A stretch of 64,000 nucleotides of DNA from Aegilops tauschii subsp. strangulata. Its lineage: Eukaryota; Streptophyta; Magnoliopsida; Poales; Poaceae. The position numbers and the translations under genes are program-made. Location of the stretch: contig NC_053040.3 in assembly GCF_002575655.3 (NCBI RefSeq), positions 159,155,148 to 159,219,147 of the forward strand, in the 5' to 3' direction. This document shows positions 20,771 to 31,247 of the stretch, piece after piece; the stretch's first letter is position 1; each line of letters begins with the position of its first letter. The notes under the pieces are model-generated. The model was not told where the DNA came from. It did not search any database and saw only the letters and a program-made list of their open reading frames with translations.

Positions 20771-22192
20771 GCTCGAACATCTCCAATAGATGATGTAAAA
20801 TAACTAATTTTTGCATCTTCGAGGCCCAAAAACCCACCTCCAACAAATGATGTAAATGCAAAAAAAATTACATCACCTGGTCCAGGAGATGTAAAATACA
20901 ACACCTGGAGATGCAAAGGCGGTCGCACGCCAACCACAAGCCGCCCTTCATTTCCTTTCCCTTCTTCCTCCCTCCGCCCGCCACACAGTCGTCGCCGCCC
21001 CGATTCGCTCACAACACTGCAATTGCCGCCAGCTCGCACTAGATCTGGCCGTCAACCACCCCTACCACCCCTCCACCGCTACTCCGCCGCTCATTTTCCA
21101 CTGCTCCGCCTCGAATCTTCGCCCCGATCCGCGCCGCCGCCGCCCTGATTCGCCACCCCCACCGCCCAAACGCTCCTCAGCCGCTGCCCCCCTGCACAGT
21201 CGCCACTGCCCCGACGCTCGACCGCTACCGCTGCATCGAGTCGTGCCAGCGTCATCCCGACGCCCCCCTCCCCCTTGATTCGCCCGCCGCCACCACCCCT
21301 TCGTCACCATCTACCGAAGAAGCTCCTAAAGAGCAAGATGGGGTTCTTCGGTGGGCGAAGCGGTCTGGTAACTTTGGCGTCGAGTTCTTCGATGTCGGCC
21401 GGCGCTCCTGGCTCGGCACCTACACCACTTCCAACAAGGCTGCATGTGCCTACGAGTGGCAGTGTAGCGTGCTAGGAGGCCAAAGACAGACCTCAACTTC
21501 ACGAAGATTGAGACCCGGGCGGATGCGGAGTTCCTTGTGCCGGAGGGTATTCAGATGGAGTAGATAACGAAGAAGAAGACAGAGAAGAGGGTGGCCATTG
21601 TCGTTGCTTCCGGCGGTAGCGACGAGGCGGCGATGGCAAGGTTCACAGGGAAGTATCCGGAGTATGTTCAAGCCGAGCAGGAGCACTTCTGGAAGCGCGA
21701 GGCGGCGATGGCAAGGTTCACACAGGAGCATCCAGAGTATGTTCAAGCTGAGCAGGAAGAAGAAGAAGAATGAGGTCAAGAAGGACAACGAGACCGTCCC
21801 TCGACGGTGATCCCTGTCGACTCCTCGGAGGAGGAGGACGAGGAGTTCTAGGGGCCCTCATGTGAGGACGACGAGGCGTACTGGATGCTCTCGGAGGAGG
21901 AGGGATAGTTTGATGGATGTAGTAGATTGAATTAGTTGTGGTAGTTGTTTAATTTATTTTTAAATTTAGAAATATGTTTGAATTATGTTTCAAATGAAGT
22001 AGTAGTGAAGTTTCTAGTTTTTACATCTCCACTTTGCATCATCTAATGGAATTGAACTTCTAAATCACCAATATACATCATGTGTTGGAACTGCCTCTTT
22101 GTTAGAGATGTAAATTACACTTTCTGATGATGTAAATTTTACATCTCCTAAGTTTACATATTTAAATTTGCATCATCTATTGAAGATGCTTG
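20771..22192. mobile_element. TIR element (Harbinger- or MULE-like) carrying an AP2 fragment
   Basis: Left end GCTCGAACATCTCCAATAGA and, on the other strand at the right end, GCAAGCATCTTCAATAGATG form imperfect inverted repeats that continue into ATGATG(T/C)AAA. Further inverted copies of the GATGTAAA motif lie inside both ends. The interior holds an AP2-like pseudogene but no transposase. I could not find a target duplication, so the superfamily is uncertain. Confidence 0.55.
21337..21773 (+). pseudogene. AP2/ERF-like repetitive ORF, frameshifted
   Basis: The first half (about 21,337-21,480) encodes an AP2-like fold remnant: FGVEFFDVGRRSWLGTYTT then KAACAYEWQCSVLGG, matching the WLGTY/F-T-xxAAxAYD pattern of AP2 DNA-binding domains. 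After a frameshift near 21,484 it continues DLNFTKIETRADAEFLVPEG, a TAG near 21,561, then two repeats of the type EAAMARFTQEHPEYVQAEQE. This matches the architecture of AP2-like ORFs carried in many copies by Triticeae transposons. Not a functional transcription factor. Confidence 0.6.
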
Positions 22193-22194
22193 CA

Positions 22195-22980
22195 CGGGAC
22201 CGCGGGTTGAAGAGCAAAGCGTCTGGCCACACTTCCGTCATCTCGTCTCCGCCACTTTCATGCTGCGAACATTCTCTTCTCGCGTTGGAAGCACGGGCAA
22301 AGCCGCTCGCGAGAACGCTTGACGCTCAAAAGTGGAAACTCTGGGTCGATTGTTTGGGGCGCACGGCCGGCCTTCGATCGCCAGTTGCGCCTACGCACGC
22401 GCTGATGCGTTCACGCGACCGCGCGGTGCCTGATAGTGACAGGTCGGCCCCACGAGGAGCTCCAGAGGTGTTGACTGGGGTCAGCGTCACTGGCCACCGA
22501 GGAAGGAATGAGTAGCTTTCGCGTGCGGAGGAATAGTCGTCGCAATTGGATTCCCATGCGCGCAATGCTGCCATGCCGTTGCGTCAACGCACACGGCAGC
22601 TTTCCTCTTCTCGGCATCTCATTACTTTTGTATACCTGTCCCCGTGAGAATCGTGTTTTGCAAATGGGTAGGAAATTGGAGCTTCACCACTGCAATGTGA
22701 TGTGTGCATACTAGCGAGCACTAGCAAGTGTAGCAACAATATATCCAAGTCACTTCAGATTTTTCGTAGTACTCATTATTAATGGGACAACCAGTTCACT
22801 TTTTAGTATATTTATATATGCAGTTCGACACTTACGACTTCTCCGGCATGTCAAAATAATCTTGACATATACTAGTAGGAATTTTCAAGTAGCGCATGTG
22901 CATGTTCACAATTGGACAAGAAGCAAGGGACTGAAGTGACAAGTCCTGGCTCCTTTTCTTATCACTTCTCTGATGCCCAC
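22195..22980 (+). promoter_or_regulatory. Displaced upstream region of DUF4228 gene copy 1
   Basis: Aligns by eye with the region upstream of copy 2 (about 61,880-62,732): shared phrases include CATTCTCTTCT, TTTGGGGCGCACGG, CACACGGCAGCTTTCCTC, GTAGGAAATTGGAGCTT and TGTTCACAATTGGACAAGAA. In copy 2 this leads straight into the TATA box and gene; here it stops at 22,980, where a Copia element starts, and resumes at 27,518. Overlapping ORFs in it are chance. Confidence 0.75.
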
Positions 22981-23121
22981 TGTAGAATATGAAGTATAGG
23001 CTGTGCAAACACAATGCATTGATCGGTGCACCACGCACGTATATATGAGTACAGAGAGGGGCCACAACCTTGACTATACAAAGGAAACAGGAGGTGGGCT
23101 CAATACACAATATACTCAACA
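22981..23121 (-). mobile_element. 3' LTR of the promoter Copia (141 bp)
   Basis: The plus-strand left LTR, 3' in element orientation. It is flanked inside (23,122-23,149) by a C-run then CA-run, which on the minus strand is a (GT)n(G)n polypurine-like tract. Confidence 0.85.
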
Positions 23122-23124
23122 CCC

Positions 23125-24632
23125 CCCCCCCCCACACACACACACACAGTCGAAGCAGCGCCAGTGATGTAGAGACTGGAACGAAACTCCTTGAAGGTGG
23201 AAGTCGGCAGTCCCTTCGTCATCACATCGGCGAACTGTTGTGCAGTCGGAACATGAAGGACCCGAATACGTCCAAGGGTCACTTGCTCGCGCACAAAGTG
23301 AATGTCCAGCTCAATGTGCTTAGTCCGGCGATGATGAACCGGGTTGGCGAAGAGGTACACCGAAGAGACGTTGTCGCAGCAGACAACCGTAGCCTGGGAG
23401 ACATCGTGATGCAGCTCCTGAAGTAACTGTCGTAGCCAGGTGCACTCGGCAACAGCGTTAGCCACAGATCGGTACTCAGCCTCCGCGCTGGAGCGCGATA
23501 CTGTGGGTTGTCGCTTGGACGACCATGAGACGAGTGAAGGACCGAGGTAAATGCAGTAGCCGGAGGTGGACCGACGGGTGTCGGGGCCGGCAGCCCAGTC
23601 TGCGTCGGAGTAGGCCACCATCTCAAGAGAAGCGGACGCCGTGAGGGTGAGCCCAAGAGTCATCATGCCGCGAATGTAACGGAGGATCTGCTTCACGAGA
23701 GTCCAATGGGAGTCACGAGGGGCGTGCATGTGGAGACACACCTGCTGAACTGCATACTGTAGATCCGGTCGGGTGAGAGTCAGATACTGAAGAGCACCGA
23801 CAATGGATCGGTAGAAGGGAGCATCCGATGCTGGCGAGCCCTAAAGAGCAGAAACCTTGGCCTTCATGTCAACAGGAATAGCAACAGGGTGACAGTTGAG
23901 CATGCCAGCACGCTCAAGGAGCTCGTGCGCATACTTCTGCTGATGAAGATAGAAGCCATCCGGTCGCCGAACGACCTCAATGCCAAGAAAATAATGTAGA
24001 GCACCCAAGTCCTTGATGGAGAACTCGTCACGCAGCCGGAGAGTAATCTGCTGAAGAAGAGTTGCGGAGGAGGCCGTCAGGATGATGTCGTCGACGTAGA
24101 GGAGCAAATATGCAGTCGTGTCACCATGTCGATTGACAAATAGTGAGGCGTCCGAGCGAGTGACGTTGAAGCCTAGTGTCTGAGGAAACCTGGCGATCCG
24201 CTGGTACCAAGCGCGAGGTGCTTGCTTGAGCCCGTATAGAGACCGGGACAGCAAACACACATGGCCAGCAAGAGATGCGTCGACGAAACCGGTGGGCTGC
24301 TCACAATAAACCTGCTCCTCAAGATGGCCGTGGAGGAAGGCGTTGGAGACATCCATCTGATGAACTGGCCAGCCTCGGGACACCACAACCTGGAGGACGG
24401 TGCGGATCGTGCCCGGTTTGACAACCGGTGCAAACGTCTTAGTGAAGTCAACTCCAGCGCGCTGTCGAAAACCACGAACCACCCAGCGAGCCTTGTAGCG
24501 CTCAAGTGTACCATCCGAGCGGGTCTTGTGGCGAAAGACCCACTTGCCGCTAATGACGTTGGCACGAGGAGGCCGGGGAACCAGTGTCCAAGTGCGGTTC
24601 CGCTGGAGAGCGTCGAACTCTTCCTGCATCAC
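23125..24632 (-). pseudogene. Copia reverse transcriptase-RNase H region
   Basis: RT begins EEFDALQRNRTWTLVPRPP (24,632 leftwards) and shows KARWVVRGFRQ, VHQMDVSNAFLHG, SLYGLKQAPRAW and the active-site LLYVDDIILT, so the catalytic Asp pair is intact. A TAG at 23,841-23,843 interrupts the frame before the connection. RNase H follows with YSDADWAAGPDTRRSTSGYC, SSAEAEYRS and ADVMTKGLP. RT and RNase H would copy genomic RNA to cDNA. Confidence 0.85.
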
Positions 24633-24717
24633 GGCAAGCCAACGAGGATCACGAAGGGCTGCACGAGCTGACGCAGGAATAGGGGACGGCTCCGCGGTGG
24701 AGGCGGCGAGGAGGTAC

Positions 24718-26840
24718 TCATCGCTCGACTACCGCAGACTCGGACGGTGAACGCCAGCTCGGGCCCGTGTGACGGGGCGAGACGGCAGCGCCGGGACGTC
24801 CGGTGAGGCAGGCGGCGAGACGGCCGGTGAAGCCGCCGGCGAGGCACCCGGCGTGACAGCCGGCGACGAGGCGGCCCCCGAGGTGGCCGGTGAAGATACC
24901 GGCGATGCGGCGGCCGGCGAAGAGGCCGGTGTAGATACCGGCGATGCGGCGGCCGGCGACGCAGCGGCCGGCGAAGCGGCGGCCGGCGAGGCGGGCGATG
25001 CCAAGGCCCCTAACGGAGTCGGCGAGGGCGACGTGGGGGCGTGAGGACCGCCGAAGCCCGGAGGCGGTCAAAGAACTGAGCGGGGTCGTCCACCTGACGG
25101 GGTCGCTAGAGGGCCGGCGGCGACGGGGCGACGGGAGGTACCTGCTGAAATGGAAACACCTTCTCATCAAAGTAAACGTGCCGGGAAGTGAATACACGAT
25201 GTGAGACAGGATCGTAGCAGCGGTATCCTTTGGTGTTAGGTGGGTAGCCGAGGAAGATGCAAGCGACGGAGCGAGGTGCAAGATTATGAGGCGTAGTGGC
25301 GGCGATGCTAGGATAGCAGGGACAACCAAAGATGTGAAGGCCATCATAAGATGGGGCGCACCAAACAGGAGATGGTGAGGGGCATAGTTCCAGCGTGGGC
25401 GACACAGACGGATGTTGATGAGGAGGGTGGCGGTGGCAAGAGCCTCCGGCCAAAACCGGGGAGGCATGTTAGAGTGAAAGAGCAACGTGCGGATGCAATC
25501 GTTAAGAGTGCGAAGGATACGCTCGGCACGGCCATTTTGTTGGGACGTGTAGGGACAAGTCAGGCGGAAGATAGTGCCGTGAGAGGCTAGAAGGTTACGA
25601 ACAGCGATGTTGTCAAACTCTTTTCCGTTGTCAGTTTGCAATGCAAGGATAGGACGACCGAACTGTGTGGTGACATAGGAATAAAAGGCGGTGAGTGTGG
25701 CAAGGGCATCGGACTTGCGACGAAGAGGAAATGTCCACACATAATGAGAGAAATCATCTATGATCACCAAATAGTATAGGTAGCCCGTATTCCTCGCAAC
25801 CGGGGATGTCCAAACATCACTATGCAATAACTGAAACGGAAAAGTGGAAATAGTGGTAGAGGCGCTAAAGGGAAGACAAACATGCTTGCCAAGACGACAA
25901 GCCTCACAAGTATGGTCGTCGATCTTATTGCTTGAGAATGAAAAACTCTGAAGAATTTGACGCAAAGTGGTGGGGTTCGGGTGTCCCAAACGAGCATGCC
26001 AAAGGTCGACACCTACAGCGAGGGCGACTGGGGTGGTGGAGGCGGTGGCGGAGGAGTGCACCGGATAGAGCTCGTCAGGACTATCACAACGGTGAAGGAC
26101 CATCCGAGTACGGGCATCCTTCACAGAAAAACCGACATCATCAAATTCAACAGTAATGGGATTCTCACGAGCAAGACGACGAACAGAGACAAGGTTCGTA
26201 ACTAAATCAGGAGAAACAAGAACATTAGACATGGTGACAGGCGTAGATGTGGAAGGAAACGAAGTACGACCAATATGTGTGATAGGTAGAGAGGAACCGT
26301 TACCAACGGTGATGCGAGTAGGAGTACGAACCGGAGTGAAGGAGTTTAAGGTACCGGGATGAGATGTCATGTGGGCGGTGGCGCCCGAGTCCATGTACCA
26401 AGCGCCGCCGGTGCCGAAGGGGTTCGGTGATGAGGCCGAGTGCAGGGCAACCAAAGTTGTAGGGGCCCATGCCGGGGAGACCGGCAGTGAGGCGAAGCCG
26501 GCGTAGGGCTGAACCGGGGCGGGCGGAGCATGGCCGCCGGCCATTGGCGGGGCGGGCAGAGCCGCGGAGTCGGCACCGGTGGGCTGCTGCAGCACGTTGA
26601 AGTTGGCCGGATGGCCCGCCGGGAAAGCCGGCGGCGTGGTGTAGCCGCCGAGGGGCTGAACCAGGGCGGGCGGAGCGTGGCCGCCGGCCATTGGCGGTGC
26701 TAGCTGCATGTGGGTGAAGGGAGACGGCGCGCCCGCGTACATGGGGCCGAAGGAAGATGACGCGGCAGAAGACATTGCAGCGACGACGGCAGTGGCCGGG
26801 GCAGGAGGCGCGGCGGTGGCCAGGTAGGCGGCGACTAGAT
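24718..26840 (-). pseudogene. Copia protease-integrase region (gag lost)
   Basis: After a Pro/Ala/Gly-rich stretch with two repeats of PPMAGGHAPPA comes the protease motif WYMDSGATAHMTS (catalytic Asp in DSG). GAG-pre-integrase LWHARLGHPN with the zinc-binding CEACRLGK follows, then the integrase core: LLHSDVW, ALQTDNGKEF and QNGRAERI, giving the D,D,E triad. A frameshift near 25,430 moves the frame to one encoding IFGCPCYPSI and IFLGYPPNTKGY (25,106-25,453). The next 300 bp encode a low-complexity Ala/Ser/Pro linker (24,729-25,004). The usual gag (UBN2) and CCHC knuckle are absent. Confidence 0.8.
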
Positions 26841-26848
26841 GGAGAGAG

Positions 26849-27047
26849 GGTATCGGAGCCAAGAGGTCTTGAGTTGAAGACCCGGCTGGCGCAATTAAAT
26901 TGCAACCCACTTTCGGTTCACGTTTAGGCCTGAGGGAGCCACACGTGAGGGGAAGTGTTGACGTATCATGTGATGTCTAGTCTCTTTCATAAGATCGGTC
27001 TTTTGGTTGCATTGGCTAGAGCATGCACTTCTACATGGTATCAGAGC
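26849..27047 (+). mobile_element. PBS-PPT-LTR-PBS module, TRIM/SMART-like
   Basis: On the plus strand: a PBS-like GGTATCGGAGC (26,849), about 95 bp of sequence, a purine tract GTGAGGGGAAG (26,945-26,955), then an 80-bp LTR-like unit TGTTGACGTATC...TTCTACA (26,956-27,035), immediately followed by TGGTATCAGAGC (27,036-27,047). An LTR with a PPT on one side and a PBS on the other fits a tandem TRIM-type array. It lies in opposite orientation inside the Copia element, where gag should be. 27,048-27,349 is a GCC-rich leader-like tract without a credible ORF. Confidence 0.5.
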
Positions 27048-27349
27048 AGGTCGGTCGACCTAACCCTAGCCGCCGCCGTCGCGCGTCCTCCGCGCCGCCG
27101 CCGCCACCCGCCGTCGTGGGCCCTCCGCGCCACCGCCACCGTCGTCGGTCGTCGCCGCCCCGCCCACCTCACGCCGCCGCCGTCGCCGCCGCACGCCTTC
27201 TGTGTCGCCGCCACCGCCGCCGGTTGCCGCTGCACTCTGCTCCCCGCTTCCGCAACCTCCTCCTTCGAACCCTAACCCTAGCCGCCGCCGCCGCGCCTCC
27301 CTCGCGCCGCCACCGCCGCAACTCTTCATGGCCGCCCTTCCCTACCCCC

Positions 27350-27361
27350 GCTCTGATACCA
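27350..27361 (-). promoter_or_regulatory. Primer binding site (initiator Met-tRNA)
   Basis: Minus-strand TGGTATCAGAGC immediately inside the 5' LTR, the standard Copia PBS complementary to tRNA-iMet. Confidence 0.85.
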
Positions 27362-27517
27362 TGTAGAATATGAAGTATAGGCTGTGCAAACACAATGCAT
27401 TGATCGGTGCATCAGGCACGTATATATGAGTACAGAGAGGGGCTACAACCTCAACTATACAAAGGAAACAGTAGGTGGGCTCAATACACAATATACACGT
27501 ACACAATATACTCAACA
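27362..27517 (-). mobile_element. 5' LTR of the promoter Copia (156 bp)
   Basis: Nearly identical to 22,981-23,121 apart from a few substitutions and a 15-bp duplication near 27,490-27,505 (ACACAATATAC repeated). Ends at 27,517 directly before TSD CTCAC. Confidence 0.85.
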
Positions 27518-27531
27518 CTCACCACCCACCT

Positions 27532-27541
27532 CTATATATAC
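27532..27541 (+). promoter_or_regulatory. TATA box of DUF4228 copy 1
   Basis: CTATATATAC, about 95 bp upstream of the ATG and only 14 bp right of the Copia end. The same CACCACCCACCTCTATATATA context precedes copy 2. Confidence 0.75.
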
Positions 27542-27632
27542 AACACCATCCATTTTAATCTCCACATCCAAAGTTCTAACGAACTCGAAAGAAAAATCTC
27601 ACTTTCCCACACTACACAACCACAAAGAAACC

Positions 27633-28154
27633 ATGGGCGCGAAGGTTTCCAGCAGTTCCAACCACCGAGGCAGCCTGTCGGAGCAGGCACACCAGCCGGC
27701 GTCCATCAGGGTCATCGCCGCCGACGGCTCGCTGAAGGAGCTCCCGGCCAGCCCCCGAGTCACCGTCTCCGACGTTCTCGCCGGCAATGCCGCCTCCTTC
27801 TTCGTGTGCAACTCCGACGCGCTCTACTTCAACGAGCCCCCACCGGCGCTAGCCTCCGATGAGCTGCTCCGGCCGGGACAAATATACTTCCTGCTCCCGG
27901 CAGCGGTGCTCCGGCGGCCGCCCTCGAGTGCCGACATGGCCGCGCTGGCCGTGCGCGCGAGCGCAGCGATAGCGGGCGCCAAAAGGCCTGAGCGGCGCGG
28001 CGGCAAGAAGAACCTGCGCGATGTGCCGGTGCGCGAGGAGGTGGAAGATTGCGAGGACGTCATGTTCAACGAGAAGCTTAACGAGTGGACCCTCGGGGAG
28101 TTCCCGGTGTCGCTGAGTCCGGTGAAGAAGAGCAACGGGAAGCTCGCCGCGTGA
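27633..28154 (+). CDS. DUF4228 (PADRE) protein, copy 1, C-terminally truncated
   Basis: A 173-residue product starting at ATG in a CCATGGGC context. N-terminal MGAKVS fits an N-myristoylation signal (Gly2, Ser6), seen in many members, implying membrane association. The domain core runs from about residue 25: IRVIAADGSLKELPASPRVT, VSDVLAG, FFVCNSDALYFNEPPPALAS, LRPGQIYFLLP, SSADMAALAVRASAAI. The tail is acidic with DVMFNEKLNE. Family members are plant-specific stress-responsive proteins of unknown biochemistry. Compared with copy 2, an Arg codon CGG is TGA here, removing the last 18 residues, which remain readable downstream to 28,208. A Copia insertion separates it from its distal promoter. 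It may still be expressed from the TATA box. Confidence 0.85.
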   Translation: MGAKVSSSSNHRGSLSEQAHQPASIRVIAADGSLKELPASPRVTVSDVLAGNAASFFVCNSDALYFNEPPPALASDELLRPGQIYFLLPAAVLRRPPSSADMAALAVRASAAIAGAKRPERRGGKKNLRDVPVREEVEDCEDVMFNEKLNEWTLGEFPVSLSPVKKSNGKLAA

Positions 28155-28553
28155 TCGCGGCTGGGACTGAAGCGGGCTCTGAGCATCATACAGGAGGCTG
28201 CTGACTGACCGAAGCATTTCTCCAAGAGAAAGACAGCGCTTTTGATTTTCGTTCCTCCAATTTTTGGAACCATTCTTAATTCCTGAGGCCCAACGGTCTA
28301 AGCCTAAGTCAATAGTATTAAACTGATTTTTGTAGATTTAGGGGGGGGAGAGATTGTAAATATCTCCCGGTGGCAAAAGCTACCATGAATGCCAAAAACT
28401 TCTTGAGTTGTTACCTACTAATCTGCATGGTATTTTGTTTATTTGCGCAAAATCTGTATAGTATACTTTTTCTGCTTTACCTTGCTACGATGCAAGTACT
28501 GTAAATGTCTGACTGTCTCTGCATATGCTTTTTGACATGTGGAGGTACTCGTC
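28155..28553 (+). other. 3' flank of DUF4228 copy 1
   Basis: Contains the former C-terminal codons (to 28,208) and a 3' UTR homologous to that of copy 2 (shared TGATTTTTGTAGATTTAGG, GACTGTAAATATCTCCC-like and TATTTGCGCAAAATCTGTAT). Homology fades near 28,535, marking the duplication edge. Confidence 0.65.
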
Positions 28554-28982
28554 TCACAAATTTACGATCGTGATGTATGCAAGTATCCACAATATAATGG
28601 TGCACTTCTTGTAGCCAAAGAATCCAACCGTTCTTACGGCATCCTTCTTTAAAATGAAGTAGTCATCGTAGGACTGCATGTCATTGTAGAGGCGATCGAA
28701 AACATTTTTTCGCATCCGAAATCGCCGGCGAAAATTATCAGTGAAAAAGGAATCGATGATAACTAATCGTCCATAAGCGTCAAATACCCATGCGCCATTT
28801 TCCAATTCAGTGGATGGCCCTTGATCGAAACCCTTGAAATTGAGAACATGCTCTCCGCCCCACTCGGCGTTTGCAAGCATCGCCTGCATCATCATTGTTT
28901 CATCCGCATAATCTTCCTCAATAGACGAGTCGCCGGATGACACAACATAGTGCTTGTATATGTACTTCATGTCCGAAACCAT
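28554..28982 (-). pseudogene. PIF/Harbinger transposase, N-terminal fragment
   Basis: A 142-codon frame starting MVSDMKYIYKHYVVSSGDSS. It includes an acidic stretch, WGGEHVLNFKG, NFRRRFRMRKNVFDRLYND, SYDDYFILKKDA and GYKKCTIILWILAY, which match the N-terminal region of plant Harbinger transposases upstream of the DDE_Tnp_4 catalytic domain. The D,D,E catalytic part is absent and a stop follows. 28,983-29,318 upstream has an open frame without recognised domains. No TIR was found for this copy. Confidence 0.6.
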
Positions 28983-29321
28983 TGCTTCAAAGAGGAGACA
29001 AAAAATAGCACAGGCATTCCACCAAACACTTTCCGAAAGTGGTGGCCTATGTATGGGCCGATGATACCTGCGCGACGGCTCGACAAAAGGTGTAGACCAG
29101 CAAGGGGGATACAAATGGCGTGGCGACCGGGTGTAGCCGTGGAGGTCGCGAAGGTCCGAAAAAAGGCTTGGCGAGCGGCTGGGGTGGTAGAGCTGCAATG
29201 TTGGCGAGGAAGAAAGAGAAAAGAATGAAGATGCGGGGCATGGGCAATGTTTTCGGTTGGCCGAACTCCCGCAAAACCCCCTAATTTGCTTCTGATTTGT
29301 GAAAAACGAACAAGTCAATTA

Positions 29322-30705
29322 GAGCATCTACAGCCGAACCTCTCAAAGCCGCCTCATACGCCTGGGCGGGCTGCCCGGTCACGTTTTTTTGATCCAGACG
29401 GACGCCTCAAACGGGCCTCAAACGACCAGACTGACCGGCACCCCCATATCTAGCCCAAATATGGGGCGGATGTGGGCACGTCCGGGCACGTTCGCCTGAC
29501 AAGCCCGGCCCACAGCTGACCCCACGGATGTCCCACAAAAAACCCCATCGGTCTCGTCGGTCCTAAACCCTAGCTCACTCACTCTCCTCTCTCGCTCCGT
29601 CCTCTCCTCTGCCCTCACCGATTTTGATCGAATCTGACGCAATGTCGAGCTCCGGCATCCGCTCCGACGACGAGGTGGATTCGGAGTATGAGCTGCCCTC
29701 CGGATCATCTTGGAGCGGTCCAAGGTGGAGACCGGGGGCAGCTCTGGATCTGTAGCCTCGCCGTAGCCGCCGCTTCCCCATCGGCGCATCTCGGATGCCG
29801 GTGCTGGCCCCTCATGGCCCATGGGCAGCTCCGACAGGAGCCTAGCGCAATCGGCGCCTCCCCCACACCATCCCTGCTGCTTCCCCATGCCGCCCCCTCG
29901 CCTCGCCGGCTGCTGCTCCCCCTCTTGGGGGTAGCGGTAGGTGCTTGTGCCCACCCTGCCGGCCTGGACGCGCACGCCAGAGTCAGAGGCGCGCGCCGCC
30001 CGCCGCGAGGCAGCGGGCAAGGGAGAGGGAGGCTGTGCAGAGCTCTGTCCTCCACCGGCGTAGGTTACCGGTGGAGCCCATTGAGGACCAGCGGCTCCTC
30101 GCGTGGGTCTACCGCCAGTCGCTTATGACGGCGCAGACGAATGCTCGGCGCCTCCGCAGGAAGAACGCCAAGATTTTTCGGCTTCGAGCAGTCCGAGCGG
30201 GAGGCGTTGGAGAAGGCGAAGGAGGCGGCTCGGCTGGCCAAGCTCAGGCGCTAGTAGAACTGGGCCATCCAGCGCCTCAAGGGCCCCGTCATCGTCGACT
30301 CCTCCTTCTTCGACGAGCACAGTTCCTCCGATGACGAATTGGACGATCCTCCACCAGCCGCCGATGAGTACAGCTACGCCGGCGACCATAAGGGGAAAGG
30401 GACGGCCCGGAAGTGGTGAAGTTGATTTTAATTTCAATTTTTAGATGTAGTATAAAGTTGTCCGTCGTTTATGTGAATTTTGGTGGATCTTTTGGTGAAC
30501 TATTGTGCAATTTCTATGTCTGGAGCTGATCTACGTAGTTTCATCAATGTTGCATGATATAGTATGGATATAGGGGTTTGGATATGAGAGTCACGGATGT
30601 GAACGACGCAATTTGAGGAGTGCCCGGTCACTGTCCGCGGACGCATCTGTGCGCGTCCGCGGGCATTTGAGGGCCTGAATTTGTCAAGTCCGGTTGTAGA
30701 TGCTC
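29322..30705. mobile_element. Non-autonomous Harbinger element, 1384 bp, TSD TTA
   Basis: Terminal inverted repeats GAGCATCTACAGCCG (29,322) and CGGTTGTAGATGCTC (ending 30,705) differ at one base. They are flanked by TTA at 29,319-29,321 and 30,706-30,708, the 3-bp target duplication of PIF/Harbinger elements. G/C-rich interior with a decayed ORF; no transposase. Confidence 0.85.
29642..30419 (+). pseudogene. Decayed ORF inside the Harbinger element
   Basis: Starts MSSSGIRSDDEVDSEYELPS, loses frame several times, and ends with a recognisable tail around 30,270-30,419 (LKGPVIVDSSFF and DEYSYAGDHKGKGTARKW). The ends look conserved while the middle is frame-broken. Similar Ser/Asp-rich proteins with a KGKGPARKW-type tail recur in Triticeae repeats, as I recall. 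Function unknown. Confidence 0.4.
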
Positions 30706-30887
30706 TTAGTTCATGGATCGATACGGGACGGCGTTAGATGGCAAACTGTGTGCAAACAACATATAATATAAACGTTTGTAGGCTATTTGAGGTCCACTTT
30801 GGATATGCCCCGATTGCAAGCAATCAGAACAATGCAAGCCACCCCCTAGCCTTTATAGTTCATGTCCACTGGCACACTGTTGATTGT

Positions 30888-31247
30888 TTTTTTTGGAAAT
30901 GGAGGAGGACCCTCGGCCTCTGTATCTGGACGATACATGCAGCCACTTTATTAATTATTCACATATGACCTTACAAAGTCATACAACAGTAAGACTAAAG
31001 CCACCGTCTAGGCAACATCTGTTGCTACTCCTATCCAGTTGATGTAGGGATGCTGATAGTCAGGGCCTAATACCAAACAGACCTTGCAGCCAAACCAAAC
31101 ATCTAAGACCTGAGGTCCCAACCAGGATGCCTGCCGGGTATGGGGCACCCACCAGTCCGGCGCATTCCTCTAACAGGACACCTGCCGGGTATGAGGCCGC
31201 CGCAGCCACCTGCCACCAATCCATCTTCAGTGTTGTACTGCTACATC
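30888..31247 (-). mobile_element. 5'-truncated LINE tail (about 360 bp), 15-bp TSD
   Basis: Starts with a T-run (poly-A tail on the minus strand) and contains GGAGGAGGACCCTCGGCCTC, reminiscent of the 3' end of grass LINEs. It is bounded by exact duplications CACACTGTTGATTGT at 30,873-30,887 and 31,248-31,262. Poly-A, long TSD and truncation are the hallmarks of target-primed reverse transcription. 31,263-31,383 is leftover host spacer. Confidence 0.85.

Larger units (their letters stand above)
22981..27517 (-). mobile_element. Copia retrotransposon in the promoter of DUF4228 copy 1
   Basis: Short LTRs at both ends (TGTAGAATATG...CTCAACA on the plus strand). Target duplication CTCAC at 27,518-27,522 against CCCAC at 22,976-22,980, one mismatch; the uninserted paralogous site in copy 2 (GCTCACCACCC) supports CTCAC as original. 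Minus-strand order: PBS, protease, integrase, RT, RNase H, PPT, 3' LTR, as in Copia. The gag region is missing and replaced by foreign sequence (26,849-27,349). Stops and a frameshift make it non-autonomous. Confidence 0.9.

Noticed and set aside
22168..22714. ORFs upstream of the Copia element, and those at 61,852-62,393
   Set aside because: The two regions are paralogous promoters but their ORFs are not conserved in frame between copies.
27060..27350. GCC-rich ORFs on both strands and a CCCTAACCCTAG telomere-like motif
   Set aside because: Low-complexity leader sequence; only two telomere-like units, no array.
29418..30020. A 200-residue minus-strand ORF
   Set aside because: Shadow reading of G/C-rich Harbinger interior; the plus strand has the recognisable ends of the decayed ORF.
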